A DNA stretch of 64,000 bases from Muraenolepis orangiensis (lineage: Eukaryota > Chordata > Actinopteri > Gadiformes > Muraenolepididae), in assembly GCA_027704905.1 (NCBI GenBank), contig CM051005.1, positions 30,700,505 to 30,764,504 of the forward strand, given 5' to 3'. Below are positions 1 to 10,048 of the stretch, piece after piece (within the stretch, counting starts at the first letter, position 1; every line of letters starts with the position of its first letter). Made by a program: the position numbers and the translations under genes. The notes beneath the pieces are model-generated. The model saw only the letters and a program-made list of their open reading frames with translations, was not told where the DNA came from and made no database searches.

Positions 1-867
<867 letters not shown>

Positions 868-1182
868 CACAGGGAGCCTGAGCAGAAAGCACCCTTTGTT
901 TTTTGTATAAATAGATCAATTCCTGTCTGTGCACAGTCTGCCCTGCTGAAGAGATATATTGATTGAATCCAAATATCAGGTGGGGAGACTGGAGCTCCTG
1001 GCGATGCTCTCTCTCCTCTACCCTCCCTCCTGGTTCCCTGTCCCCGAGTGTTTTACCACCTTCCAAACAACCCCAAAGTTTGGACTTGGGATTTCTAGCT
1101 TCAGATATCATTGTGTTCATGCTTTAAGTTAACTATATTGGCAGAATAAGCCAATATTTGGCATATACATACAATTTTATAA

Positions 1183-1206
1183 TAATAATAATAATAATAA
1201 TACAAT
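1183..1206. repeat. (AAT)n short microsatellite
   Basis: About eight ATA/AAT triplets in a row, ahead of a dispersed-repeat fragment. Confidence 0.85.
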
Positions 1207-1214
1207 TATTAGAA

Positions 1215-1366
1215 AGAGGACGCGCTAGAAGGAAGGATCCGGGTAGTGTTTCATGAAGAGGTGAGTTTTTAGCCTGCGGTGGAAGATGGGCAGAGACTCT
1301 GTGGTCCTGACATCTGTGGGGAGTTCATTCCACAACTTTGGGGCCACAGGACAGAGAAGAGCCGTG
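1215..1366. repeat. Dispersed repeat-like fragment
   Basis: The segment contains phrases such as tgacatctgtggggagttc and ttccacaactttggggcc, which I recall as widespread in fish genomes. No coding potential is visible. The family cannot be assigned from the sequence alone. Confidence 0.35.
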
Positions 1367-1367
1367 A

Positions 1368-1450
1368 TAGATTAAGATTATTAAGATTAAAGATGTTTTT
1401 ATTTGCCATTTGCAACAAGCACAATTGAATGCTTACTCCCCATTCCCACC
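1368..1450 (-). mobile_element. LINE 3' tail fragment (IIGCALP family)
   Basis: On the minus strand this resembles the 3' end at 52565-52620: both carry a ggggagtaagcattc-like stretch followed by a TGGCAAATAAA-like end. Here it terminates in a short ttaatct-type tail (1368-1395 on the plus strand). Only the last ~80 bp of a 5'-truncated LINE copy is present. The assignment rests on the within-window match. Confidence 0.5.
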
Positions 1451-1676
1451 CGCAGTATGAAATTTAACAACAATACTATACTAAACTATACAATACTATA
1501 CTAAACTAAACAATACTATCAAAATGACTACCTATGATAAGTCAAGTCCCAACATCCTGAGCTATCCGGCCGCCTCCCCGGCCGGATAGCTATCACATAC
1601 ATGCAGGCTTGTCCTCTAGTGTCTAGTTGGTCACTGAACACTAAGGGGAGTCGAGTATCTGCCTCAAATCTGCATC

Positions 1677-1781
<105 letters not shown>

Positions 1782-2189
1782 AGAGAGAGATAGCTTTCCC
1801 AATGGGGCCTGTCATTACCAGGATATGGTGCTGTGCTGGGTCATTAGAGTCCTATTCTACAGGCACTCCTTCTGCCACACAATACCCTAAAAATGTAGCG
1901 CCATTTGTTTTCCTGAACCCAGTCCCTTCTAATACATGATATTATGCTGCTCAATACATCATTGTTCCATAGCAGCAACAGCATTTTCTTTGGAACACCG
2001 TCCACTTTCTCTGGTTTTTCGCGGTGTAATAGCATAATCCGTCATCAGTGTGATTTCCCACCAGCTTGCAGAATGTCATGTGGTTATTACCGGCTGGACT
2101 CACAGACTGTATTCTTTGCCTATAGGCCTCGTCTCCGGGGATCAGGGTTGATATTTCTGGTTGTCTTTTCTGGGCCTTTGGTTTGTCAA

Positions 2190-2210
2190 CCCCCCCCCCC
2201 CCCCCCCCCC
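2190..2210. repeat. Poly-C run
   Basis: Twenty-one consecutive C residues. The length may be unreliable in the assembly. Confidence 0.9.
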
Positions 2211-2220
2211 AGTCCACCCC

Positions 2221-2732
2221 CAGAGTTAATTCTAGCCGTTTCCTGCTACACTTCTACTGAAATGTAATCAAACACTACAAGAAGCAATGTGAATACAAAT
2301 ATTACAATTAACTTTGACTCTATTTGGCCAAAACTGCTATTAGAGTACATTTGCAAAGCATAGTTGCTTGGAGCAGGCTGAGGGGAACAAATAGTTTCAA
2401 TAATAATATTAATTGTTCAATCATTATTATCTGCTCAATCTGGATTTTTTTTCTCTGTGAAATACCATTTTCTTATTTCAATCTCTTTAATGTGTAGATT
2501 AATATCCACGTTGAAAGCTAATGACTGTTATGATAAATGATAGAGAAATTGGTATCCATGCGGTATAAAGCAGACACCGATAGATAGTATAGTTTATATA
2601 ATATTCACATTGTTTTTCTATTGAATGATTTTTTAAATTGTATGTAAGGTACTAATTCATGTATCCAAGAGTTCTGAATAATTGGAACTGCTACTTCCCA
2701 GGATAAGGTTGTGGAGTGTGTGTGGTTGGTGG
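2221..2732. other. AT-rich DNA, nothing recognised
   Basis: No open frame with recognisable content, no tandem array and no match elsewhere in the window that I can see. Confidence 0.5.
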
Positions 2733-2836
2733 CTGGTTTAAGCAGCCTCACCTTTCCTGAGTTGGACTAATTGGCTGGTGAGGCTGCCCAGCTGTGGGTC
2801 CTTGGTAATCAAGACTCACAGGTTAAAACAGACCAC
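2733..2836 (+). repeat. Foldback/MITE-like dispersed repeat, copy 1
   Basis: The sequence holds the 11-bp inverted pair gcagcctcacc / ggtgaggctgc and outer arms ggctggtttaa / ttaaaacagacc, so it can fold on itself. A clearly related copy lies in the opposite orientation at 61447-61572, sharing ctgtgggtccttggtaatca. It has no coding capacity. A small non-autonomous foldback or MITE element is the best reading. Terminal duplications could not be fixed. Confidence 0.5.
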
Positions 2837-2923
2837 ACACACTCCAACTCTAGCATGTACCATCTGCTTTGTTCACTATTATTCAGTAGTGTAGTATAAC
2901 TCCTGTGTCCTTGTCTGGTAGCT

Positions 2924-3591
2924 TGCTGGTACTGCCCAGGATAAGGGGTAGCTGGTACTGCCCAGGATAAGGGCTAGCTAGTACTGCCCAGGATAAGGGC
3001 TAGCTGGTACTGCCCAGTATAAGGGCTAGCTGGTACTGCCCAGGATAAGGGCTAGCTGGTACTGCCCAGGATAAGGGCTAGCTGGTACTGCCCAGGATAA
3101 GGGCTAGCTGTTACTGCCCAGTATAAGGGCTAGCTGGTACTGCCCAGTAGAAGGGCTAGCTGTTACTGCCCTGTATAAGGGCTAGCTAGTACTGCCCAGG
3201 ATAAGGGCTAACTGGTACTGCCCAGGATAAGGGCTAGCTGTTACTGCCCAGTATAAGGGCTAGCTAGTACTGCCCAGGATAAGGGCTAGCTAGTACTGCC
3301 CAGGATAAGGGCTAGCTAGTACTGCCCAGGATAAGGTATAGCTGGTACTGCCCAGGATAAGGGCTAGCTGGTACTGCCCAGTATAAGGGCTAGCTGGTAC
3401 TGCCCAGGATAAGGGCTAGCTGGTACTGCCCAGTATAAGGGCTAGCTGGTACTGCCCAGGATAAGGGCTAGCTGGTACTGCCCAGGATAAGGGCTAGCTG
3501 GTACTGCCCAGTATAAGGGCTAGCTGGTACTGTCCAGGATAAGGGCTAGCTGGTACTGCCCAGGATAAGGGCTAGCTGGTACTGTCTAGAA
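2924..3591. repeat. 26-bp minisatellite, left part
   Basis: About 25.7 copies of a 26-bp unit, gctggtactgcccagg followed by ataagggcta. Recurrent variants are cagtataagg and ctagctagt. The array is cut at 3591 by a hAT element and its last partial unit reappears at 5811-5834. Confidence 0.97.
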
Positions 3592-4374
3592 CAGGGGTGA
3601 GCAATTTAGTTTTGCAAGGGGCTTAAGTCTTAAGTCTTAAGTCTACTTAATATTCATTTTCACTCATCTCACTCATTCATCTCACTTACAACATGATATA
3701 TTTGTTTTAGCTGTTACTGGTTATCATAAGAATAAGGATATTCTCTTACAATAAATATGAAATTGTGGTGTGGGTTAAATAGGAAAATACTTCTTTAGTA
3801 GTAATAAGTAATACATTTTAGAAGTAATAAACAGTAAAAACAATAATTGTGTAATGGGGAGGGAGAGGGGAAAATAGTTCTATAAAAATCGGGCTGAGAG
3901 CAACACTGGTTAATCAAGGATCCAACCAAGGATTAAAGGTTTATAAGTACAATTTATTATGACAATAAAACCTAAACAAACTAAAATATGAATTACTCTG
4001 TTAACATCACAAAATGAAACACGTTTTCAGAATAAAAGCACACAATCAAATCACACTACAAAAGGTAGAAAATCACACAAAATCCATGCAATAATAAAAC
4101 TTTATACACTTTTGAACTTTTAAATTTCGCTGAATGTCTGAGGTGGATATGCGAAGGACAGCTGAGTGGTGATTATCAGTGATAGAGGATCTGTATTTTG
4201 ATTTGTTGAACTTCATCACTGAAAATGTCTGTTCACATATGTAAGTAGATCCAAAGAGGACCAGAATCTTCTGAGCATAATATTATTAATGCCAGCTTTT
4301 ATATAGCTTTACAAGTCATGTAAAGTCCTCACATTACCCATTCATGCACCGGAGTCAGCCAGCACGTCAGGAGC

Positions 4375-4498
4375 AGTTAGAGTTAAGCTGTCTTGCTCAA
4401 GGACACCTCGATAGTTTTTGATAGGAGGAGCCGGGGGATCGAACCAGCGACCTTTCGGTTGTGAAGCGACCGCTCTACCACCTTAGCTATACGTCTCC
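4375..4498 (-). mobile_element. tRNA-derived SINE fragment nested in the hAT
   Basis: On the minus strand the segment reads as a tRNA-like head: a box A-like AGCTAAGGTGGTAGAGCG, then a box B-like GGTTCGATCCC. It is followed by tccttgagcaagacagc, a stretch common in fish SINEs. The anticodon arm no longer pairs properly, so this is a retroposon and not a tRNA gene. It lies wholly within the hAT element. Confidence 0.65.
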
Positions 4499-4734
4499 TC
4501 AGGTGTGCAAAGTTCTCCTCTTTCAGGGAAGAGTAAAACTCAGGCAGTGAGACTGACCTAAAGTGATATGTCAGTTTAGTGAGACATACGTGTGTCAGAC
4601 TGCAGTTCAATGAGTTCAAACATCACTGGGTGCATCATCCACATTGCATGTAAATGGGGAAATAATCATGTGCACTTCATTCTCAAATGTTTTAAAGTCT
4701 TGAAATCGCCTTGAAAACTCACCATGCAGTGCTT

Positions 4735-4929
4735 CTAACATGGATAATACCTGAGGAGGTGATCAGCTGATGGTGTAGCTTCCTTCAGTTTTGGCAAGTG
4801 GGTGAGAATGTTGTCCTTCATTTGGCTTGAGAGAAGCTGTAACTTTCTCATGAAAGCCTGTCCATTTCCTGCACAAAATGGCCCTTGCACTTTGACATTA
4901 AGTTCATTCAATCGTGAAGTCACATCCAC
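4735..4929 (-). pseudogene. hAT transposase fragment, downstream part
   Basis: A 64-residue frame with RLNELNVKVQG and a following KLQLLSSQM segment matches the region downstream of the GTF2IRD2-like core (LNxLNxxLQG, then KLxLxxxQM). It belongs to the same broken transposase as the fragment at 5161-5457, with intervening sequence degraded by frameshifts. Confidence 0.75.
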
Positions 4930-5160
4930 AGCAAAACCAAGGTCTGCCAGCCAGTCTGCATCTGAAAACTGTGGGATTTATTTTCCTTTCCTCACACAAA
5001 AGTCTTGAATCTCTTCTCTCAGGTCCCATAATGTTTTGAGCACTTTTCCCAGGCTGAGCCACCTGACAGCTGTGTGGTAGCATATGTCACAATGCTCAGT
5101 CTCACTCTCCTCCAAAAGTGCAGCAAACTGCCTGTGATTTAATGCTCTTGCCCTGATGAA

Positions 5161-5457
5161 TTACTGTTGAGGGCTAATTTCTGACACTTTATCCTGCATT
5201 CTCTTTAAAAGTCCAACATTTTTCCCCGTCAGATTAGGACGACCATCCATTGTCCCGCCTGCCAGCCTGTCCCATTTCAGTCCCAGCTTGTCCAAACAGG
5301 CATTTACCTCCGGGAATAAATCACTCCCTGTTGTTGTCCCTTTCATTGACTGCATGGCTGCCAGCTCCTCCGTGATTTTAAAGTCCTTACCTATCCCACG
5401 TAGGAAGATGAGTAGCTGGGCAGTGTCACGTACATCGCAGCTTTCATCCAAGGCCAA
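5161..5457 (-). pseudogene. hAT transposase fragment (GTF2IRD2-like), catalytic core part
   Basis: This open frame of 98 residues begins with ALDES.D.RDTAQLLIF and continues with ITEELAAM.SMKGTTTG, LGLKWDRLAG and DGRPNLTGKNVGLLKR. These are characteristic of the hAT transposases domesticated as GTF2IRD2 and related fish repeat proteins. The domain would bind and cut element ends in the nucleus. The frame ends at a stop inside the domain and is continued in other frames to the left, so the copy is dead. Assignment to the hAT superfamily is firm. The family name is from memory of these motifs. Confidence 0.85.
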
Positions 5458-5810
5458 GGATAAAATGTCAAAGTTGACCGCTCTGTCCCGCAGCTGAAGC
5501 TCCAGATCTCCCGCGATGTCCTCAAATTGTCTTTAAACACGGCCACTTCGGCCCCACAAACTAAGCACACGGCTTTAGCCTTTACTTCCGTAAATAAATA
5601 TTTAAAAGTCTATGTCTTCTGGAAAACACGGCATTCATTATCAATCTTTCTTTTTTTATATAAATAGAAAAAAAAAACTTTTCAAAAAAGCAACACAGGT
5701 TTTTTTTTCTCTGTATGTATACTTTTTCATTTACGTTATAATTTACGATTGTGGCCACATCCGGCCAACGGGCCGGATGTGGCCCGCGGGTCGTACAATG
5801 CCCAGGTCTG

Positions 5811-5834
5811 GTCTAGGATAAGGGCTAGCTGGTG
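5811..5834. repeat. 26-bp minisatellite, right remnant
   Basis: The stretch gtctaggataagggctag followed by ctggtg is the continuation of the unit interrupted at 3591. This shows that the hAT landed in an existing array. Confidence 0.92.
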
Positions 5835-6400
5835 AAAATAAAACAACATCATTAAACCTTCACTAGGACAGTCAAAGTAACCTTTCTCTTTTAGTGTGTG
5901 AGTGTACTAAAACATATATTTACTATATAGGAATTTGAGACTAATTGTCCAACACTGTTATATGGCTCGTATTCTGAATAACTGAATGTGCTTTCACTTT
6001 AAGAGACCTCACTATCCGTCATTCCAAAAAATAATATAAGATATATAAGATTTGGATCATTTTTGCTCATTTTTGGAATACTGAGATATGCTCAAATTTC
6101 AATGAAAACACAATTAACATCTCTTTCTCTCTTGGGGATTTCTGCTGCAGATTCACAAATACAAAGATTGGTTCTATTTTCCGTCACTGCAACAGAAGTA
6201 GAATCGAAGCAGCCTGAAGAAATCCTAATCAAGTCAGCGACTGTTATCAACAAACAGATTGGCATCCACGCTGAATGCTTCAATTACCCCCGACGTTCAA
6301 GCAGATATGAACAGTCTCACTTCTTGTTATTTTCATGGCATGCCTTTGTAAGGCCTAAATTATGCATTTCATCACTCATACTGGGTCCTTATTTCTAGGC
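5835..6400. other. No recognised gene
   Basis: One plus-strand frame of 111 codons (6063-6398) has no domain I recognise and no codon bias I can argue for. Probably non-coding. Confidence 0.4.
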
Positions 6401-6640
6401 TGACCATATTTAGGTTTTCAAAAAGAGGACGAGGGGGGAGGGGGGAGGGGGGGGGGGGCTGGGGGTGTAGAGTTGTTTGCGTGAAGTTGGAGCCTACATG
6501 CCGGCCAATGGTGGCACGTGAGAAGGCTATCAGGGGAAATGTACTAGTAATGTAAAGTAATGTAGAAAGCAAAGGCAGAATCCTGGACATTTTGGGTTAT
6601 TTCAGAAATGGACACTTTTTTTGGGTCCCAAAAAGCGGAA
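6401..6640. repeat. G-rich tract with possible DNA-transposon remnant
   Basis: The segment opens with ggctgaccatatttaggt and includes an impure poly-G/GA tract at 6427-6460. The phrases aaaagaggac and tcctggacattttggg recall ends of fish non-autonomous hAT elements, but I cannot pair the ends or find a duplication. Confidence 0.25.
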
Positions 6641-7453
6641 GCATGGAGCATGGGGCATGCGTGCCTCGGTAATTTAGGTGTCCAACTTCTTCTGAATTGT
6701 GATAAAGATCTCTAGATTGCATCCGTAATGTTGTGAACTATACTCATTGGCCACCAGGGAGCGATCTCCTAGTAGTGGGGAGTTACTGCTGTTATGTTGT
6801 TGTGTCGTTTTGCTTTTACTTAAATGTACAAACATTAATAAGTCTCTATACATTATCCATGTAGTCTGTTTGCTTTTAATAAATGTTGAAATGTCTATTT
6901 GTTTCTAAGTGCTGTACTAGTTAACAGGTGTTATATATTTCACGGCAAGGGTTTCGGCTGTTAGTGTGGCTAGTGATCTAGATAGCTACAGAGTGTGTCC
7001 CTGTTTTAAATGTAGAAATCAAATATACCAAAATACTTATTTACTTTGGTATGTATTTCGGACTGACCATGGCAATGTACAGTATGTATGTGTATGTTTT
7101 ATAATGCATACCAGAGGAACAGTTGAACAGTCATTGTGTCATGAGTAATTCTGTTTCATGAGACTCTCTGTTTTGCTTTTTTGAACGGGAGACCCCTCAA
7201 CTTGCTTTGCCTGAGCGTCGTCGCGAATGAAAGCAAAGATGCCTTTGTTGGTCTCAACCACTATCAGGACTCCCCTCTGTCCTCACAAACCAATCACAAC
7301 GCAGAGAAGAGACTTGTGAAAGAGACTTACCTATCTATTGAATCGGAAACTAAGGTCCTTCTCCCCTTTGTGGCCTTCAGAAGACATACACAAAGCATTA
7401 GACTAACCAACATCAAAGACAATGTGAAGACTTCATCATTCAACGATAGGGCT
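6641..7453. other. No recognised gene
   Basis: A 123-codon plus frame at 7181-7552 runs into the neighbouring solo LTR and shows no family signature. Nothing else is supportable. Confidence 0.4.
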
Positions 7454-7458
7454 GAACC

Positions 7459-7879
7459 TGTCACGGCTACGGTGGTTGGCAGGGGGCGTGGCCTAGCCAC
7501 GTGCGCTGGCGGCGCACACACACACACACCTGGACACAATCTCCCCGTCTAATTGTTTATCACCTCACCTGGGGTATATATACTTTGTCTTTCCTTTACC
7601 CCAGCGTGAGGTCGTTACTCTAAAATGCACGTAGTTCTCCCGTCTGATACCCATCGCCTGCCTACTACCTGCCGGTACTTCGCACCCGATATCCCGGTAC
7701 ACAGACTCCTTCCCCCCGTCCTGGACTACTCGCCGGTCAACTACCTGCCGGTACTCCGCGGATCGTCTCCCCAGTGCACCCTTGTGACTTTGTGTGTGTT
7801 TCCAGTAAATAAAGCCGTTCGTATCACTCCACTTGTCGGCGTCTGCGTTCGGGGTCCAACCCACTCCCTTCTCGTGACA
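7459..7879 (+). mobile_element. Solo LTR (gypsy-like family, one internal unit)
   Basis: A 421-bp LTR that starts tgtcacgg and ends tcgtgaca, flanked by the perfect 5-bp duplication gaacc (7454-7458 and 7880-7884). It carries a ggtatatata TATA-like motif near 7572 and an aataaa signal near 7807. It matches both LTRs of the element at 9476-12224 but has only one copy of the ggcagggggcgtggcc unit. A solo LTR forms by recombination between the two LTRs of a full copy. Confidence 0.92.
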
Positions 7880-8044
7880 GAACCACTCATATCCCATTAA
7901 TCATTCATAGCTACCTAAATGTAGGTATTTAAATGTGTATGTGTATATATAATCCATCAGTCACTTTAGTATTATTATAGTATAGTTTTGTATAGTATAC
8001 GTATAGTACATAGTATAGTATATAGTGTTGTTTATAGTATATAG

Positions 8045-8890
8045 CAGTGGTGAAGCGTCAGGGCCTTCAAGGTATTCAGAGAAGACCCTGGAACTCTCAG
8101 ATGAAACAAAAACAATCTAATTAATTGTATTAATAAAGTAATACAATTTAATAAAATGTAATACAATTTAATAAAATGACTAAATGAGAATGGTATCTGT
8201 GTTGTTATCTGTTATAGTACAGTTACGTTGATTTGTTTGTCTTTCTCGGTCCATGCACTACGCATTTGAGTGGTTTTGTGTTGGAAAAACAATTCAACCA
8301 ATCAGATATTTTTCTGGGTTGCTGGGAAGAATATCCTTCAACCAAAGTAATGAATGAGAGCGTACGTTTGGATTGACAATTTGATCAACCAATCATATCG
8401 TGATTTGTAGCCAATGGGCGTATTCTTTCAGATTTCCCCACAGCTCAATAGGGAGCTAGAAGGTATACTGGCTGGAGCGAGAGTGGATCTAGCGTAGTGC
8501 TACGTTGTTTCTACGTAGGATTTTACGTCAAAATGGCAACAGGCGAAGATGATGTCGTTGCGGATTTATTGTCGGAACCATTTTCAAGACGACCATTCAA
8601 TGTAAAGATGGACATTATTAATAAAGGCCGTCCAACGCCTGACAATCTTGAGCTTAATCAAGTTGTTAAAGCAGGCTATGTTCGCCATGTCATGTTGTCC
8701 AACTGGGAAAGATACCCATGGCTAATGGGCTCTACTAGCCACGAGAGGCTCTACTGCTGGGAGTGTTGCTATTTGGGACCGACCAGAGGGCAGGGAATTG
8801 GAAAGGCAACTTATTTTGGATCTGAAAAGCGATCATCTTTATGACCGGGTGGTCGAACCATCCAGAAGGACAGGAGAATAGATTTGGTCT
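8045..8890 (+). mobile_element. hAT element 5' portion, ZMYM1-like, truncated
   Basis: The hAT-like terminus cagtggtgaagcg is at 8045. Downstream, the plus frame from 8533 encodes the N-terminal part of a ZMYM1/TTF-type zinc-finger hAT transposase. The right end is missing: the sequence passes into an antisense LINE near 8890. No target duplication can be tested because one end is lost. Confidence 0.6.
8533..8844 (+). pseudogene. ZMYM1-like hAT transposase N-terminus (TTF-type zinc finger)
   Basis: Starting at the ATG at 8533 (MATGEDDV), about 104 residues include PFSRRPFNVK, NKGRPTP, YVRHVM, NWERYPWL and LYCWECCYLG. These are the hallmark segments of the TTF-type zinc finger that opens ZMYM1-like and related hAT transposases. 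The later dimerisation and RNase H-like catalytic parts are absent, and the frame drifts after the WECC region. It is a truncated transposase relic and not a host gene. Earlier in-frame methionines exist at 8497, but the later start fits the family better. Confidence 0.75.
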
Positions 8891-8899
8891 TTCAGTGAA

Positions 8900-9470
8900 C
8901 ATCATTGGTGGGTGACACTCATGTATCTTTGCTGGTTTTGTCTCAGTGTTGCGTCATGCCACGCCATGCCACGCCATGCCACAGTAAAGCCCTCAAACAA
9001 CAGTGTGACATCTTCAAATAGTGGTCGTTGTTGCTTCGGGCCGATGATTATCATCTCTGTTTTTCCTGTGTTAAGCTGCAGGTAGTTTTGGGACAACCAT
9101 CTTTTAATTGTAGTCAGGCAGGATAAAACTTTCTGGATCTGGGAGGAGTCATTTGACTCTATAGGAATATAGATTTGGGTGTTGTCAGCATAAGAGTGAA
9201 AACTAATTCCATAACTGTGAATAATATCACCAAGAGGGAGCATGTAGATTGCAAAGAGCAGAGGACCAAGGACTGACCCTTTGGGGAAGACCAAAGCTTA
9301 AGCTACAGTGATTCGATTGTGAATCATCACAAAAGAACAAATTGTGTCCAATGTGTGAGGTAAGATCGGAACCAGAGAAGAGCCGAGCTGTTCATGCCAA
9401 CAGAGTGTTCGAGACGATCAAAGAGGATGCTGTGGTTGATTTTGTCGAAAGCGGTACTAAAGTCGAGCAG
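8900..9470 (-). mobile_element. L2-like LINE, 3' part of reverse transcriptase
   Basis: On the minus strand the sequence encodes the core of a non-LTR reverse transcriptase: a motif A-like LDFSTAFDK near 9465, the segment GSVLGPLLFAIYMLPLGDII, and the active-site block FHSYADNTQIYI, where the usual YADD is YADN. A C-terminal NYLQLNTGKTEMIII follows. The frame is broken near 9290. A 10-bp tandem repeat (catgccacgc) sits at 8957-8983. The rest of the same LINE lies beyond the LTR element, from 12225 on. Confidence 0.8.
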
Positions 9471-9475
9471 GTCAC

Positions 9476-10048
9476 TGTCACGGTTACGGTGGTTGGCAGG
9501 GGGCGTGGCCTAGCCATGTGCGCTGGTGGCGCACACACGCTCCTGTCAACAATCACGTTGGTTGGCAGGGGGCGTGGCCTAGCCACGTGCGCTGGTGGCG
9601 TACACACGCTCCTGTCAACAATCACGTTGGTTGGCAGGGGGCGTGGCCAAGCCACGTGCGCTGGCCACACACACACACACACACGCGCTCCTGTCAACAA
9701 TCACGTTGGTTGGCAGGGGGCGTGGCCAAGCCACGTGCGCTGGCCACACACACACACACACACACACACACCTGGACTCAATTTCCCCCCGTGTAATTTG
9801 TTTATCACCTCACCTGGGGTATATATGTACGTGGTCTTTCCTTTACCCCAGCGTGAGGTCGTTACTCTACTATTCACGTAGTTCTCCCGTCTGGTACCCA
9901 TCGCCTGCCAACTACCTGCCGGTACTCCGCACCCGATACCCCGGTACAGACTCCTTCCCCTGTCCCGGACTACCCGCCGGTCAACTGCCTGCCGGTACTC
10001 CGATGATCGTCCTCCCCGTGTACCCTTGTGTTTTGTGTGTGTTTTTGG
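9476..10048 (+). repeat. 5' LTR, truncated, four internal tandem units
   Basis: The LTR contains four copies of a roughly 69-80 bp unit centred on ttggcagggggcgtggcc (near 9493, 9562, 9630 and 9710), each followed by a CA run and ctcctgtcaacaatcac. It stops at gtgtttttgg, where the 3' LTR continues with aaataaagccg, so the deletion joint is at 10048/10049. Confidence 0.85.

Larger units (their letters stand above)
3592..5810 (-). mobile_element. hAT DNA transposon (GTF2IRD2-like transposase), defective
   Basis: The ends are cag...ctg with imperfect terminal inverted repeats: CAGGGGTGAGCA on the left against CAGACCTGGGCA read inward from the right (8 of 12 identical). It is flanked by gtctagaa (3584-3591) and gtctagga (5811-5818), a 7/8 match to the 8-bp duplication expected of hAT elements. 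Minus-strand frames encode transposase of the GTF2IRD2/ZBED-like type at 5161-5457 and 4735-4929, separated by frameshifts and stops. At 2219 bp it is shorter than intact copies, and the zinc-finger N-terminus is not visible. A tRNA-SINE fragment lies inside it. Confidence 0.88.

Noticed and set aside
4383..4498. Possible functional tRNA gene on the minus strand
   Set aside because: Box A and box B are present but the anticodon arm does not pair, and SINE-type sequence follows. Treated as a retroposon.
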